Assembly: GCA_928212115.1 (NCBI GenBank)
Contig: CAKMRJ010000001.1
Span: forward strand, 361,972,667-362,036,666
Direction of reading: 5' to 3'
DNA: 64,000 bases
Source of the DNA: Lactuca virosa
Taxonomy: Eukaryota > Streptophyta > Magnoliopsida > Asterales > Asteraceae
A program made the translations under genes and the position numbers. The notes beneath the pieces are model-generated. The model did not search any database, was not told the DNA's origin, and saw nothing but the letters and a program-made list of their open reading frames with translations. Positions 20,915-33,498 of the stretch are shown here, in pieces (position 1 is the stretch's first letter; every line of letters starts with the position of its first letter).

Positions 20915-23008
20915 AGTTGATAAATTTTTCAAAAGAAATGATTTTTCATCACACGATTTTCCAAGGAGATTAGAGAGTTTTGAAAGAAGATCTGAAGCGG
21001 TGTGTACAATTAGCCAGAGCCCGAGCGATGATTTCCCAAATACCCTTACTTGATTATGTGTGGTTATTATGAGATGAGAGAACTACAACGTTAGTTTAGG
21101 GCTAGGGATCTGCTCAGAATTGCTTGCTAGTGTGCCTACTTAGGAGAGATGCTTTATGCATCTTATGTTAGTTGGTAGTGTTACATATGTATGATTAGAG
21201 ATCTCCGAGGAGTTGAGAGGTAGGATTTCCTGAGTTCGGGGATGCCTTTTGTGCTATGGATAGAGCAAATGGAGTTGTATGCTAGAGTGGTTTTATGAGA
21301 TGGTAGAGGTTACTCGATGCCCGAATGCTGCTTCATTTGTGCTTTGTGGAACTCATGAGTGATGCGAGCTAGCTAGAATAGCTAATTGGCATTGCGAGTA
21401 GTTCTTCAACAGCTGATGGCAGAGAAGTGTGGGAACGTAGGAGACCCTACGGTGTAATTTCAGTCCGATGAGTGCGCTGTTTAGAGGTGAGTAGTCGCTG
21501 GGGAGCGAGCATGTTGAATGAGATTGGTCGATCGGGAAAGTTGAGTAGCTACTTAGAAATTCTAGGATGATCCTTGAGGAAACTATGGGTAGACGCGGAA
21601 GGTAGTATTGGGCCCGTACTACTGAAAGCAAAGGACCCATACTCGAAACAAGGGGAATTCCAGAGGTTCTATAAAGCAAGTTGAGGGGAGATAACATGTT
21701 TCACGTATCATGATTTGTGGCAGAGTGTGTTTCTGCCTTTACCGGTTATCCGACAGTGGTTGTTTAGACTGAGAGTGAGTATGGTGAATTGTTGGTCCAG
21801 AGGGCAATGTTGGTCGATTTTAAATGGACTTTACCTTGCGAGGAAAATTGAGTTTAGATGTTGAGGGATCTGACTGGTGAGGTACCAGTTGGAGTCGCAG
21901 GACTCAAAAAGGAAGTGGATATGATGCACTGTGGAGGATCGCAGTCTGAGTTGAGTGATCGGCCGATGGATTGTGATGACGACTTCTATGACGAGAATTA
22001 TATTATTCCCGCCTTCCATTTTGGAAGGAAGGGTGAGTGAGCTACTAATTTCAGAGATTAGAGGAAGATGATTTTAGAGGTTAGAGGAAGATGATTTTAG
22101 AGATTGGAGGAAGACCCTATGGGGTACCAGATAGTTGCGGTATTAGCACCAAAGGGAATTCTGTGGTATGAGTTCCTTGAGTTATTTTATGTCGGGAAGG
22201 ACACATCAGTGGGGAATGTGACCAATGAGGGCAATGGTATGCCTTGATTGAGTTTGGTAAGTCGTATTCAAGCACCTGTTTCAGGAAAACAAGAGGAGTA
22301 TATCGAAACGTCGACCTTCATTGTCTATGATGCTCATCGACTATGGGAGTGAGGTCTCCTGTTTTTATGCTGATTCTTACGATGGGGTGCTGATTGAGGA
22401 TCCAGAGAATGGAGTGTGCGATAGTCCATTATATCCAGAAAAAGTGTCTGTGTTATTTTAGGACTGTCGAAATATTTTCCTGTGCAGCCAAATGAGATTA
22501 TGGGTGATTGGAGGCAGTCACGTTGGGAAGTTTCGGAGGTTTCCATCTGAGATTTGGAATACCTGGAGTTGCTTGGTCTTTATCTAGAAGGTCATCGAGT
22601 GTTGCATGGTACGTTCCAAGAGTCGGGTTTGGTATATCTGGGAAGCCAGTTCATAGTGTGATCTGTTTGGTATGCAAATTGGTGATGGTTCGAACCCTAA
22701 GTGGGGGAGAAATGGATATCTATGTTGGAAGGATTATTAGTCTGTACAAGTTGCGGTTCAGAAGACTGAGTTATAGGGATTTGCGGTTCAGGTATATGAG
22801 ACTTGGGTCTAGAGGTAGTCAAGGCAAGGTGCAGAGTGAGATAATGCATGATGTATGTGCTTAGAGGTAGATGGGTGTCTTCACGGCAGGTAGCTGCTTG
22901 TCATGGATCTTGTGGTGGTCAGTGTTTCTTTTGGGTCCGCCAATGTTCGAGTTTCGAGGCGGTTGGGTTGTTGAGGCTGAGTTTCGATTGCTGAGAGATT
23001 TGTTAGTT

Positions 23009-23009
<1 letters not shown>

Positions 23010-23100
<91 letters not shown>
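23010..23100. repeat. (AT)n microsatellite
   Basis: About 90 bases of uninterrupted alternating AT inside G2. Confidence 0.95.
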
Positions 23101-23102
<2 letters not shown>

Positions 23103-23756
23103 ATATCTACACTCTTAGAGGGGTAGCAGTGGATTTTCCAATCAACTTCAGAGTCGGTATGAGTAGTTTCGCATGGGTTTTAAACATTAGAGTATGTGGG
23201 TTTTGGATTGTCGTCAATGTGTTCTCTGTCATTGACGATTCTTCCGTACTTCATTTATGGGATGGAGTACTTGAAGAGTTTCAAGTTGTGTAAGTTGAAG
23301 AGCAATGGTCGTGTCAAGCTATCGTGAGATCTTGTGATATCCGATTATGATGCCCCATATTTTTGGGTTAGTATAAGACTCGGGTTGTTTGACGGAAAAT
23401 GGAGCATCGAGTGACAGTTATCTATTCCGGTTATGGACCCAACAGTTATTTGACGCCAGACGGGGTTGTATAAGAATGTATATTTGTATTAAGGGAAGGT
23501 GTTTTGTATGCGACAATCTTCGTCAGGAGTAGAAGAGCTTAATCTGGGTGGGTGTGTGCACCTATTTATGTTGGATCGTAGAGCATGTGTTCAGTAAGAT
23601 TAGTATGGTGGCGATTGATAATGAGATTGTGGGATTTTTCGATAATCGAGCAGTTCTGAGGTTGCAAGAGAGTGGATGGATCCAGGTGGGAGTAATCGCC
23701 TAGAACTGTTGGGAAGGACCATGGGGTGAGTCCATGGCGAGCGAGGGAGGGTCATA

Positions 23757-23845
23757 AGTCTGCGGGGGACCATAGCATTCACTACTCAGTGAGAGAGTGT
23801 TGTAAGACTGCGGGGAGCCATAGCATTCACAAGTCAGTGTGTGAC
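23757..23845 (+). repeat. Two-copy tandem duplication, ~46-bp unit
   Basis: Both units hold CTGCGGG(G/A), CCATAGCATTCAC and CAGTG blocks. They are diverged by several substitutions. Confidence 0.7.
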
Positions 23846-25019
23846 GCAGAGGAGTTCTTAGGCTGGGGTAGAGTCTTTGGGAACCTGGTGGCCGGACCAG
23901 GTGCGAGACTAGGGTCTCGGTGATGGTTGGGAACCGTTATATATCGATTTGGGGAGGGGTTGTCATGAGTCGGAAGGATTGGACTGTAGTTCGCGAATCA
24001 CGGGTCATGAGCTGCGTATCAGATTGAATATGAGTGGTTTCAATCTTTTTGCTGTCGGACCAGACTCGTATGTTTGAGTTTGGCTCTATCTGTGTAAAGG
24101 ATAAGCAGGTTTTGATTTTGTATTTTCAGATGGATTTCATTTTGAGTGGTTATGGTTTCCATCTGATGTTTTAGACCTGGGTGGGGCAGTTTGTTTGGCT
24201 TGGGGAGGACCACAACGCACATAGAATTAGCAACTGGTAAACGACAGAGGTCGGAGGTGATGTGTGACTGCAAATCGATCATCATATTCGCTTGAGGTAA
24301 AGCACACTTAGTAAATGAGTGCAATGTTATTGGTGGGGATAGCTTTGTTGGGTTGGACGGCAGTAGAGGCGTATAGCCGAATGTGCTAAGAGTAGGATGT
24401 TGTGGTTCCACTTCTGGGTCGGGATTCGACCTTGTGTTCGGATTTGGAATGAACATGGGAAGGTAGCTGGGGCTTATCTTTGCAGATATTAGTGGATCGT
24501 TTCCGGTTGGACACGGTCATTCAACTTGGGGTCGAAGCTGAATCGTCCTGGGTTGGTGATAGAATAGTTATGTTCGACGGGAGGTCAGACCTAGTGTAGA
24601 GTTTGGTTTCCATGTGGATCGGCATGTCATTCTCTTAGTAAATGAGGGAGGAGAATTGACGTTCACTCCTTAGAGGGGTTCCGATGGCAGTATCAGTGGT
24701 TGGTCCTCGGTGCGGGGTAACTACTCCATTTCTCTCGGAAGTATTTTGTTGGGTCTGTTATTCGATGAGGGATTGGCATGGTGATATTTATGCATGGGCG
24801 GCCTGATGGGGAGTTAGACCAATATAGATTCTGGTTTTTGGGAAAGGCACAGGTGGTACCGCAATGACGAAAGGTTCATTCTTCCTCGGGTTGGAGGTTT
24901 CTGTTTGGGTTCGATTGCCTTGGGAAGATCGTTTTATGATTTGAGTTCGAATGCACGGAGTGCCGACATCGATAGTATCCGACCGTGAGACATGAGGAGA
25001 TGCCGGACTCCCATCTGTT

Positions 25020-25628
25020 GGGTGAGGCTGGACATAGAGTGATGGGGAGCACTGAGATAGTGCTCAAGACAACAGAGTATATCCAGCAAGTTAGATAGAG
25101 GTTGCTGACGGCCCAGAGTCGTCAGAAGAGTTACGCAGATTGAAGGCGTTCTGAGCTAGAGTTCCAAGTCGGTGACTTTGTTCTCCTGAAGGTATCCCCA
25201 TGAAAAGGGGTGATTCGATTCAGGAAGCGGGGCAAGCTGGGCCCTAGATACAATTGTCCTTTCAGGGTGACTTCTTGAGTTGGCTAGGTAGCTTATCGGT
25301 TGGAGCTTCCTGAGGATTTGACCCAGATTCATGACACCTTCCATGTGTCCCAGCTGAAGAAGTGAGTAGCCGATGAGACGGTAGTGGTCCCTTTAGAGGA
25401 TATTCAGGTTGATGTTAGCCTGAAGTATATTGAGAGTCCGGTAGAGATATTGGATAAGAAAGTAAATATCTTGACGAACAAGGAGGTGCCCTTAGTTAAA
25501 GTTCAGTGGAAGCATCGGAGGGGATCGTAGTAGACTTGGGAGCCGGAGTCTGAGATGTGCGAGCAGTACCTAGAATTGTTTCCAGAGGATGACTTCGAGG
25601 GCGAAGTCTGATCTTAGTGGGGTAGAAT
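25020..25628 (+). pseudogene. pol: G2 pol remnant: integrase C-terminus and chromodomain-like end
   Basis: A decayed plus-strand frame. Recognisable parts in order are GSTEIVLKTTEYIQQV, LLTAQSRQKSYAD, ELEFQVGDFVLLKVSP, RFRKRGKLGPRY, LELPEDLTQIHDTFHVSQLKK and, after a stop, SPVEILDKKVNIL, VPLVKVQWKHRRGS and TWEPESEM. This is the typical C-terminal end of Gypsy chromovirus integrase, whose tail in many lineages guides insertion to heterochromatin. Several stops break it (for example at the TAG in the QQVR-RLL step and after QLKK). It runs into the polypurine tract and 3' LTR. Confidence 0.88.
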
Positions 25629-26965
25629 TGTAACATCCTGATTCGCAAGTATGAAATTTTAGCGTTTTTAAGCATATTACAGGACCTACTCGACGAGTTG
25701 GGTGGCCCCAACTCGCCGTGTAGAATCCAAGGTGACCGCGTGATTTACAAGACCTACTTGACGAGTTGGAGGACCCCAACTCGACGAGTTGACGGCAGAA
25801 CATGAAAACCTAATTTTCAGGGTTTTGCACCCTATTTAAAGAACCTCATGACTCCTGGATGGCCTCCCTCATCGTCCCCTCAGTCCAGAGAAACCCTAAA
25901 TCGTGCTTCATCTTCCATTTTGAGTGTGTGAGAGTTCAAAGAGTGCTCTTGGGTGCTTTTCTTGAAGTTGTATGAAGTTGGTGGTGCATGGTGGAAGAGA
26001 GAAGCTTTAGATCCGGGATATCATTGTGATTGCATCCATTTGGAGGTATAAAGCTGATACCTTGATCAACTCTTTGTTAGATCTTTTCTCTTGAAAGTTT
26101 ATGGCCATTATTAGCTTGTTTTGGGACCATTCTTGGATTTGAGCATGTTTTGAAGTTATAACTTCAGATCTGGAGACCTTAGGGCCTCCATAGACTTAAA
26201 GTTACCAACTTTATCAAGTCTTGGCCCTCCTTCATGCTCCAAGTCCCATAATATCATTATGTGAGAGTTTTAGCCCCTTGATGCCATGCATGGACGTAAA
26301 GTTAGCAACTTTACGTGGTATCTCAACCCTAGGGGATCATATCCATAATTTGCGGCGTTCGACTCGCTGCAAAATGGTTGAATGTGTTAAGCCTAGGAAG
26401 AACTCGACGAGTTTCCCTGTCAACTCGACGAATTGACTCGGGGTTTCCCAATATTCTGGAAATTGTACAAACTCAACGAGTTGCTGAGATAACTCGGCGA
26501 GTTGATTCGGATTCTCCCGGTTTTCTGAGAACTGAAGGAACTCGACGAGTCGCATAGATGCACTCGACAAGTTGGTTTTCTGAGACCATTTGACTGTTGA
26601 CTTTCTTTGACCATGGAGGGGTAAAATGGTCTTGTACCCTTCTGGGGTTTAGTAGAGAAACTTAACCTAAAATCTTTGGGGGTTGTTAATATCAATTATT
26701 AATTAGAGGTATATGTGACATATGTTAGGCGGAGTCTAGACCAGCAGTTCGGGTGCATGATATACTTGCTTATCTTCGAGAGGTGAGTCTTCTCACTATA
26801 CTTACGTGTGTGGTAATGCATCCGTCGTCTTATGAAGATTGAGGATTTTGGGATACTCTGATATTGTTTTGAGAATAACTTACAATTTATGTGATGACTT
26901 GGAATTATGAGTATTATTTTGAGAATTAAAAATTAAAAATTTGTCTTGAAATTTGAGGTGTTACA
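25629..26965 (+). repeat. G2 3' LTR, with internal deletion
   Basis: A 1,337-bp LTR matching 19021-20845. It lacks the segment equal to about 20256-20702, the whole GACCGGAGGGTC array, with the join at CATCCGT near 26818. A smaller piece is also missing near 26590. It is preceded by the purine-rich AGTGGGGTAGAA. Confidence 0.88.
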
Positions 26966-27191
26966 AACAGCCTATCAACCTAATTCCATAACATTAACTA
27001 TATGAATTAAGGTTTCATTTAAGCGATATTTTATCGAGTTCTTCGCAAAACCATTTCTCATTATAAAAAATCTGACAAATTCACAAACTTAATTTTTACG
27101 TGGCCCTTTCAGGTTTCGACTTTGTTAGACTACAGCATTTTCACATTATCACTATCATAAGTATTCTTAAGAAGGTTAGAGAAGGGTCTTA

Positions 27192-27514
27192 TGTAAGGGT
27201 TGATTTTGTTGTAATTAGTCGAAGTATGTTTAGTACTCTTCGTATATTTTGTAATGTATTTTCCTAAGGCGCTTTTATACGAAGCTTAAGTGTTTATGCC
27301 TTAGGATACTTTTTGTACGCTTTCTGTATCCTATAAATAGGGTCATTTACTAGAGGTTAGATGAGAGTTTTTACAGACCTGTCTATTATTCTCTGTAAAA
27401 CACGAAAGCGTAAATGAGATGAAACAAGATATTATTTACATCCCGTGTTCAATCTCGCAATCTTACTTACGTTTATACTCTGATTCATTTCATACTCGAT
27501 TCTTTGATTCATCA
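27192..27514 (+). repeat. C2 5' LTR
   Basis: A 323-bp LTR starting TGTAAGGGTTG and ending GATTCATCA, followed at once by the primer site. It differs from 52773-53095 at four sites, three of them transitions. Confidence 0.97.
27331..27340 (+). promoter_or_regulatory. C2 LTR TATA box
   Basis: CTATAAATAG about 140 bp from the LTR start; the 3' LTR has the same box near 52912-52921. RNA start is expected about 30 bp downstream, near the GAGGTTAGATGAG block. Confidence 0.75.
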
Positions 27515-27588
27515 ATTGGTATCAGAGCAGGAACCACACCTGTGATCTGATTTTCATTTGTTAAAAAAGTTTTTGAATCAACTTTTTT
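27515..27588 (+). other. C2 primer-binding site and leader hairpin
   Basis: ATTGGTATCAGAGC follows the LTR directly and complements initiator tRNA-Met. At 27563-27588 AAAAAAGTT and AACTTTTTT form a 9-bp perfect stem with an 8-base loop. C1 and G2 also have a hairpin shortly after the primer site. Confidence 0.8.
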
Positions 27589-27769
27589 GTTCATAAGTTT
27601 CTGCACTTTTTGAAAGTAAAAAATTCATCTATGTCTTAGCTTGTGATTCGATTCTGCACTTGAATTGTTGAATCGAGTGTTTGTCTAGTAATTCCGATTT
27701 GATTCAATAAGTTTGTGATCAAATTTTCAAAGTTTCATTAAAATTCTCAAAATCATCTTCCGTACAACA

Positions 27770-29659
27770 ATGGCAAGCTTCAATCTCAATTCTATGACCT
27801 CGATTTCTCATCTGTTAGGATCATCGACCAAAATTCTAATGTTAATCCCTGAATACTATGATCAGTGGGCTGATCGTATGCAGGATTATCTGAATGGTCT
27901 TGATGAAGAATTATGGTCATGTATCTCTGGAAATGTCAATCCTCCAGTGAATATTCAAGCAATTGGATCATCTTCTGCAAGTTCTGGAGTTGAAAATTAA
28001 ACTGATCGTCTGAAGAAACTGGAGAAGAGATGTATAAGGGAATTACGAGGAGCTTTACCTCAAGTTGTGTACAATTACGTAGGGAGTTGTACAACTGCTA
28101 AGGAGATCTAGAACAATTTGAAAGAAAAGTTTCAAAGAAGTGAGAAGACGAAAAACAATTTAGTCAAACAGTGCTTAGTTGAGCTAAAAGATTTCAGACA
28201 AAAAGAAGGTGAGACTATAGAAGTGTATTATGATCGTCTGAACGAATTAATCTATCATTGCAATCACTATGGAATCACAAGGACTTCAATGGAATTCAAT
28301 TTGATCTTTGTGATGGGTCTTCGGAAAGAGTGGAGGAGCGTGAGCATGATGGTGAAGAACCAACAAAGCTTTGATACTTCAACCCTAAATGATCTATACA
28401 ATCAGTTGAAGACACACGAAAGTGAGGTAAATGAGATAGCTGAGGAGTCGAAGATTAGTTTGGGTGGTCCATTGGCTTTGGTCTCAAAGGTTTCGGAGAA
28501 AGAAGTGCTTGAAAAAGATGATTCATAGGAAGAAGAAGGATTCATCATGAATTCAGATGATGAGGCGATAGCATTTTATTCTAACAATCGTGTTAAGAAG
28601 TTCTTCAAAAAGCCGTTCAATCCGAAGGCTAAGCTAGCTGAGTTGAAGGGAAGTTCTGTGAGTAAAGTTTCTAGTGATGAGAAGAAGAAGGTTGAGAAAA
28701 AGGATTCGAAACTGTCTGAGGGGAAGAGTGAGAAGAAGTTAAAAGGTGATGCTGGAATAGATTGTCATTATTGCAATGGTGCCAATCACCTTGCAAATGA
28801 TTGTATGCTCAGAAAGAAGGATGAGAGGAAGAATAAGGTGAAAGATGAGGCATATTACGCGGAGAAGTTGGAGGAGGCTCGTGCGAAGACTAAGAATTTG
28901 TCACTTGTTGCTAGGGGTGAACAAAAGGAGGAAGGAACTTATCAGATCTGGTCATCTGGATCAGACGATGAGGAGATGAGGAATCCAACACATGGCGCCA
29001 TGTTTGCGAATTTAGAGGAGGACTCAGATGAAGAGGAGTACAAAGTAAAAGGGAGATGCTTCGTATCCAAAGGAGCAGACAAATCTCCAATGACTACAAA
29101 GGTACGTAATATTCTCGAATCTTTTAATATTCCTAAACTTGCTTATGATGGTGAACTAATATCTTTTGATGAGACTGTTACTTATTTTGATTCAATTGTT
29201 GTGTCTGCTAGCAATGAGGCCAACAAGTTGTCCACAGAGTTATTAGAGACGAAAAAGAGATTAGACATGAAAATAAGCAAAGTTGATTGTTTAGAATTAC
29301 AGATAACAAACATAATGTGTGATAGGGATACTTTATCTGCTGAAGTAAAACTTTTGCTTGCACAAAGAAACATTTACTGTAATTCTGCTAAGAGATTATA
29401 TGGCAAATTAACTGATTTACATCATTCATGCGAAATAAGTAAAGAACAACATAGAAAATTACTGCCTTTTCTAGCATACGAAAGAGCTAAGGTAGATAAT
29501 ATTTCGTATGATTGTGAGAAGATAATAGCTGAATTTGACAAAGTTCCTGATGATAGATATAAATATGGAATTGTCAAAATTGATGAATGTCTTGATACAA
29601 ATGAATTAGTTGACATAGTGAATGATACCTTGACTAAATCTGAAAAATCCAAATTTTGA
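27770..29659 (+). pseudogene. gag: C2 gag with three in-frame stops
   Basis: One frame runs from ATG 27770 (MASFNLNSMTSISHLLG) to TGA 29657 and encodes a SIRE-type Gag. It has PEYYDQWADRMQDYL, then TDRLKKLEKRCIRELRGALP, GETIEVYYDRLNELIYHC and KTHESEVNEIAEES, the zinc knuckle CHYCNGANHLANDC (CX2CX4HX4C), an acidic patch (SSGSDDEE) and a long helical tail. Stops lie at 27998 (TAA), 28109 (TAG, at a position where Trp is usual) and 28526 (TAG). All three could come from C-to-T or G-to-A change, the pattern left by decay of methylated cytosine. No frameshift is seen in this part. The size fits the long Gag of this lineage. Confidence 0.9.
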
Positions 29660-31329
29660 AAAAGACTGAGAATTCAACATCTGATTCTCAATCTAATTTT
29701 GCTGATATTGAAGATAATTCTAATAATATTAGTGAAATTAGTGATCTTGAGGATGTTGATTGTTCCCAGTTGTCTATTGTTAATGCTGCATATACATCTA
29801 AAGGGAAAGAAAAAATTAAGGATTTGATGGTTATGATGGAAACTGATAAACCTTCAAGTTTGAAAGTTTGTGATTTGGACTTCGTGGAAATCAAAGATAG
29901 TCAAACAGATGATAGTGATGATGAAAATAAAGAGGAAAATTCGAATAAAAAGCAATCTTCAAAAGAAGATAACATTCCACGAATTGTGGTTGATCAAGTT
30001 TTACGGTGAAACCGAAAAATTCGAAAAAGTGTTAAATGAACAAGGTGCTCACTTTCTTGAAACGGATATTGTGGTTTATCCAAATTTCAAGTGTACAGAC
30101 GATGTCGTCTTCCCAAATCAAGTATTCGTAACTACTGGGAATGTTGAGAATATCAAACGAGAGTTCAAGAAGTTAGTTGAAGAAGACAATAAGAAAACGT
30201 CTGATGAAGGGTTCTTCGCAAATCAAAACACCGTTGAAAACAACTTAACAAAGAATTCGTATGTTTTTCAACGACAAAAACCACAAAGAAAATGGGTTGA
30301 AAAATCAAACATTGTGAAAGAAGTTTTGAAACCAGTTGTTGAGGAAACTAAAAGTGTTGTCAAACTAAACTCAAAAGAATTCAAAGACCAAATTGACAAA
30401 TTTTCGAAAGAAAATAACATTTCAAAAAGACAAACAAGAAAGAAAATATTTTGGCAGACTATTGAGTCTCAAAAGATGCCTAATGAAACGACAAAACCTG
30501 TTAAGTCAGTGAATTCAACAATTTTTCAGAAAAGAAGAAAATTCCCGCTCAAACAAATAAATCTTTGTCTAAATCAAATTCATCCAAAAATGTTTCCAAG
30601 TCTAAACATTCATCTTTTTCGACAAATAAAAATACATTTTTTCAAAGAAATCATTCAAGGTCTGAAGGGAATCAGCAAAATAAATTTTCGAAAGTTTCAC
30701 AAACAACACTTCCAAGAAAATATTTACATAAGCAAAATGAAAATCGTTTTTCTTCAAATTCACCAACGTTTTCTCAACGTCAACATTTCAAATCGACTGT
30801 GGATACATCTTATGCTCAATCTTTTCTTGATAAACCAAAAGTTGATTTCGTTCCTCAAAAGCCAAATTTTCGTAATCTTACGAAGAAACAAACTTTGAAA
30901 CTTTCGCATGAAAAAGGGATAACTTCAAGAAAGAATATTAATCATTGGCTCGAAGGAAGAGGCAAAATGTATCAGTCAAACAAATTCTCAAAGGAACAGA
31001 TTAACGAAGCCTATGAGAAGTATGTGAATACTTCATCAAACAAAAGTTCATCTTCTAAGGATTCGAACATCTCGGTAAAAGCATGGAAACCAGTAGAGAA
31101 TGCGAAGAAAGTTCAATCACAAACTAGGAATGCGAAGTCTTATGTCAGTGAACATCCGAAACCAACAAAATCTTATGTTTCGGTTCCTTTAAATGAAGAT
31201 GTAGACTTAATTGATAGTCTCAAAACCAAATTTTGTGATTGGGTTAAAAGTTCTTCATTTCATTTTATGTTGAAATCTAATTTCCAAGGACCCAAAAAGC
31301 CTTGGGTACCTAAATTCTTTCAATGATTG
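29660..31329 (+). pseudogene. C2 Gag-protease linker, Lys/Ser/Asn-rich
   Basis: Coding-like sequence split over frames 29656-30009, 29870-30540 and 30565-31326, so two frameshifts (about 30005 and 30540). The product is low-complexity: an acidic Ser/Asp stretch, then HFLETDIVVYPNFKC, VFPNQVFVTTGNVENIKREF, a Lys/Phe/Ser-rich middle and an end with GPKKPWVPKFFQ, which often precedes the protease in SIRE elements. No catalytic motif. Confidence 0.7.
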
Positions 31330-32001
31330 CAGGTACTATGTGACGAGCAATACGATAACAAGTGGTACATTGATAGTGGTTGCTCGCATCACATGACAGG
31401 GAAGAAGTAGAATCTTTGAGATTTTCGAAGCCTGAAAAATGCTGGAGTTGTTAAATTTGGAAACAATCAAAACTGCCAAGTCAAAGGATATAGGAAGATC
31501 ACGAACGGTCAATTCACAGTGAATCGAGTTGCTTATGTTGAAGGTCTACAACATAACTTGATAAGTGTTTCACAACTTGTTTTGGGCATTGGCAATCAAG
31601 TACTCTTTAACGAAAAAGGAAGCATTATTTCGAATGTCAACACAAAGGAAGTTTTGCTCAAATCGAAGAGGAAAGGTGACATGTTTACATTGGACATCAA
31701 TCTGATTGTAGGCAAACCGGCTGTATGTCTTCTTTCGAAAGCTACATCAGACATTAGCTGGCTTTGGCATCGTAGAGTTTCACATCTCAACTTTCGAAAC
31801 ATCAATAAACTTGTTGTTCAAGATCTGGTAAGAGGTTTACCCGTACTTAAATTCGATAATGATTCTTTATGTGCAGCTTGTGAAGTTGGCAAACAACATA
31901 AACAAGGTCATCCGATCACGATCGATTCGAAGATTGTCGAACCACTGGAGCTTTTACATATTGATTTGTGTGGTCCATCGACAGTTTCAACAACCAACAA
32001 C
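31330..32001 (+). pseudogene. pol: C2 protease and first half of integrase
   Basis: The protease motif WYIDSGCSHHMTG is encoded at 31363-31401 and looks intact. Stops follow at 31408 (TAG) and 31417 (TGA). The frame then continues through VKFGNNQNCQVKGY, VEGLQHNLISVSQL and the integrase zinc domain WLWHRRVSHLN...CAACEVGKQ (HX4H...CX2C). The first integrase Asp is in LLHIDLCGPS. The gene is cut just after STVSTTNN by G3 and resumes at 44410. Confidence 0.92.
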
Positions 32002-32469
32002 TGTCACACCCCAAAATCGGAACGACAGAAACGTTCTGGGGGGGAGGACGCCATGTTTAGTATCACAAGACATGCATCATAGTAATCAAAGTAATAAGCA
32101 ACCATTTCATTAGAAAGAAAGTGTTTACAATGTGTGTTCACAAAACATAGAATACATATGCAAATAACAAAACAAGACTTGAAGCTATACTGCTCCATCT
32201 TCTGAATTCCCAGAGCGAGTACCTGTCTACTAGTTTCCTGAGAATACAAGTTATTTGAAAGAGTTGATCAGCAATTAAGCTGGTAAGTTCATAAGATTTT
32301 ACTGATGTAAGTAAGTTGTAAAATGTTGTGATAAAAATTCTGTTGAAAAAGTAGTTGAAAAATGTAGTGAGTTGTAAGTTCTGTTTAGAAAAGTTCGCCT
32401 GTTCCTCTTAGAAAATCCTATATTTTCTACTTTGATGAAAGATACGTAAAACTGATTCTACGATCCTTT

Positions 32470-32650
32470 CTATGAGTACTAAATGGATTCAAGTGATATA
32501 AAACTCAGAGTAAACAAACAATCGACTGTGCGCATCTGCCCTAGGCTCACTACCAAACAAGGTACAGGAAGTAAGGCGGATAACACACATCCCATTGTTT
32601 GTTAGATCATTGTTGTATACAACCCTGGCGTATTCACTTGTTACTCATGG
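32470..32650 (-). repeat. Hairpin module L1 in the G3 LTR
   Basis: AACAAACAAT (32513-32522) pairs perfectly with ATTGTTTGTT (32594-32603) around the conserved core ACCAAACAAGGTACAGGAAG. Outer arms ATGAGTA...CAAGTG also pair (32471-32496 with 32630-32649). Confidence 0.7.
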
Positions 32651-32759
32651 AGTTAATTGTTATCGTTCCTTATTATTTAATGAAAAGATTCTTTAAGAAA
32701 ATCCTTATTCCTTATAATAAAATGGTGACCACAGTCATTACTCCTATAATCAATTAGTT

Positions 32760-32909
32760 TATACTTGCTATATATGATCTAATATCGAATAGAGAGTTAA
32801 TTGGGTGAATCTGCCCTAAGCCCACAACCAAACAAGGAACAGGAAGTAAGGCAGAAAGCACACATCCAACTACCTATTGGGTATTAATGATATATACCCA
32901 TGATGTATA
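32760..32909 (-). repeat. Hairpin module L2 in the G3 LTR
   Basis: The left arm TATATATGATCTAATATCG and its continuation pair imperfectly with 32870-32895, around the core ACAACCAAACAAGGAACAGG. The arm sequences differ from L1 and L3. Confidence 0.7.
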
Positions 32910-33110
32910 AACTAAAGTATTATAGCGTTAATCACCTAAGGTCCTTTAAGTTTATACTGGTTTAATAAAATGGATTAAACCCTTAACTGGTAAATTTCTA
33001 GTGTTGTAAATCAAAAGTTCCGATTTGGAAAGTATGTAATGTACTACAAAACTGTGCATTGACTCTGTGTCCTATGACTTGACTCATACCTGGTACCCTT
33101 ATGATGACTC

Positions 33111-33276
33111 AATGTATACTGGACTTATATATCTAGAATCGAATAGATAATAGACTGGGTGAATCTGTTCCAAGCCCACAACCAAACAAGGAACAGGAAA
33201 TGAAGCGAAGAGCATACATCCTATTATCTGTCGGATCCTATTGATATATATATATATATCCTTTGATGTATACATT
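33111..33276 (-). repeat. Hairpin module L3 in the G3 LTR
   Basis: Ends AATGTATAC (33111-33119) and GTATACATT (33268-33276) are perfectly inverted. Inside, AGATAATAG (33145-33153) pairs with CTATTATCT (33221-33229). The core is ACAACCAAACAAGGAACAGG. Confidence 0.75.
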
Positions 33277-33498
33277 AAGGAATAATGAGGTTAGCATTAT
33301 GGTCCTTTCTAGTAAACGTAGCCTTCTACCAAGGCATCAAATGTTATGTGTGTTTGTTTCTTGTATTAGCATGTATTTCCCCAGGTGAGACTATATTTAA
33401 CTAAATATAGCTTAGACATTAATGAATATGTGAGAAGATCACAAAGTAAATGTAATATGGAAAATAATGTTTTACCTCAGCAGTGACACTGCTGGCTA

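Larger units (their letters stand above)
20915..25019 (+). other. G2 internal region without recognisable genes
   Basis: About 4.1 kb. No gag, protease, YxDD reverse transcriptase or integrase catalytic motif could be found in any frame. Contents are an (AT)n tract at 23010-23100 and a small duplication at 23757-23845. Either the genes are decayed beyond recognition or the element was non-autonomous. Confidence 0.6.
19021..26965 (+). mobile_element. G2: decayed chromovirus-type Gypsy retrotransposon
   Basis: An element bounded by LTRs that both start TGTAACATCC and end GTGTTACA. The primer site follows the left LTR, so it reads on the plus strand. The flanks are AGCAG (19016-19020) and AACAG (26966-26970), a 5-bp target duplication with one mismatch. 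The internal region is 4.8 kb and has no intact gene; only the end of pol (integrase tail and chromodomain-like part) is recognisable. The 5' LTR is 1,825 bp and the 3' LTR 1,337 bp, the difference being mainly one 447-bp deletion. The age looks greater than that of C1 or C2. Confidence 0.88.

Noticed and set aside
22508..22864. 118-codon plus-strand frame inside G2
   Set aside because: No known domain, surrounding sequence is decayed, and no support beyond length.
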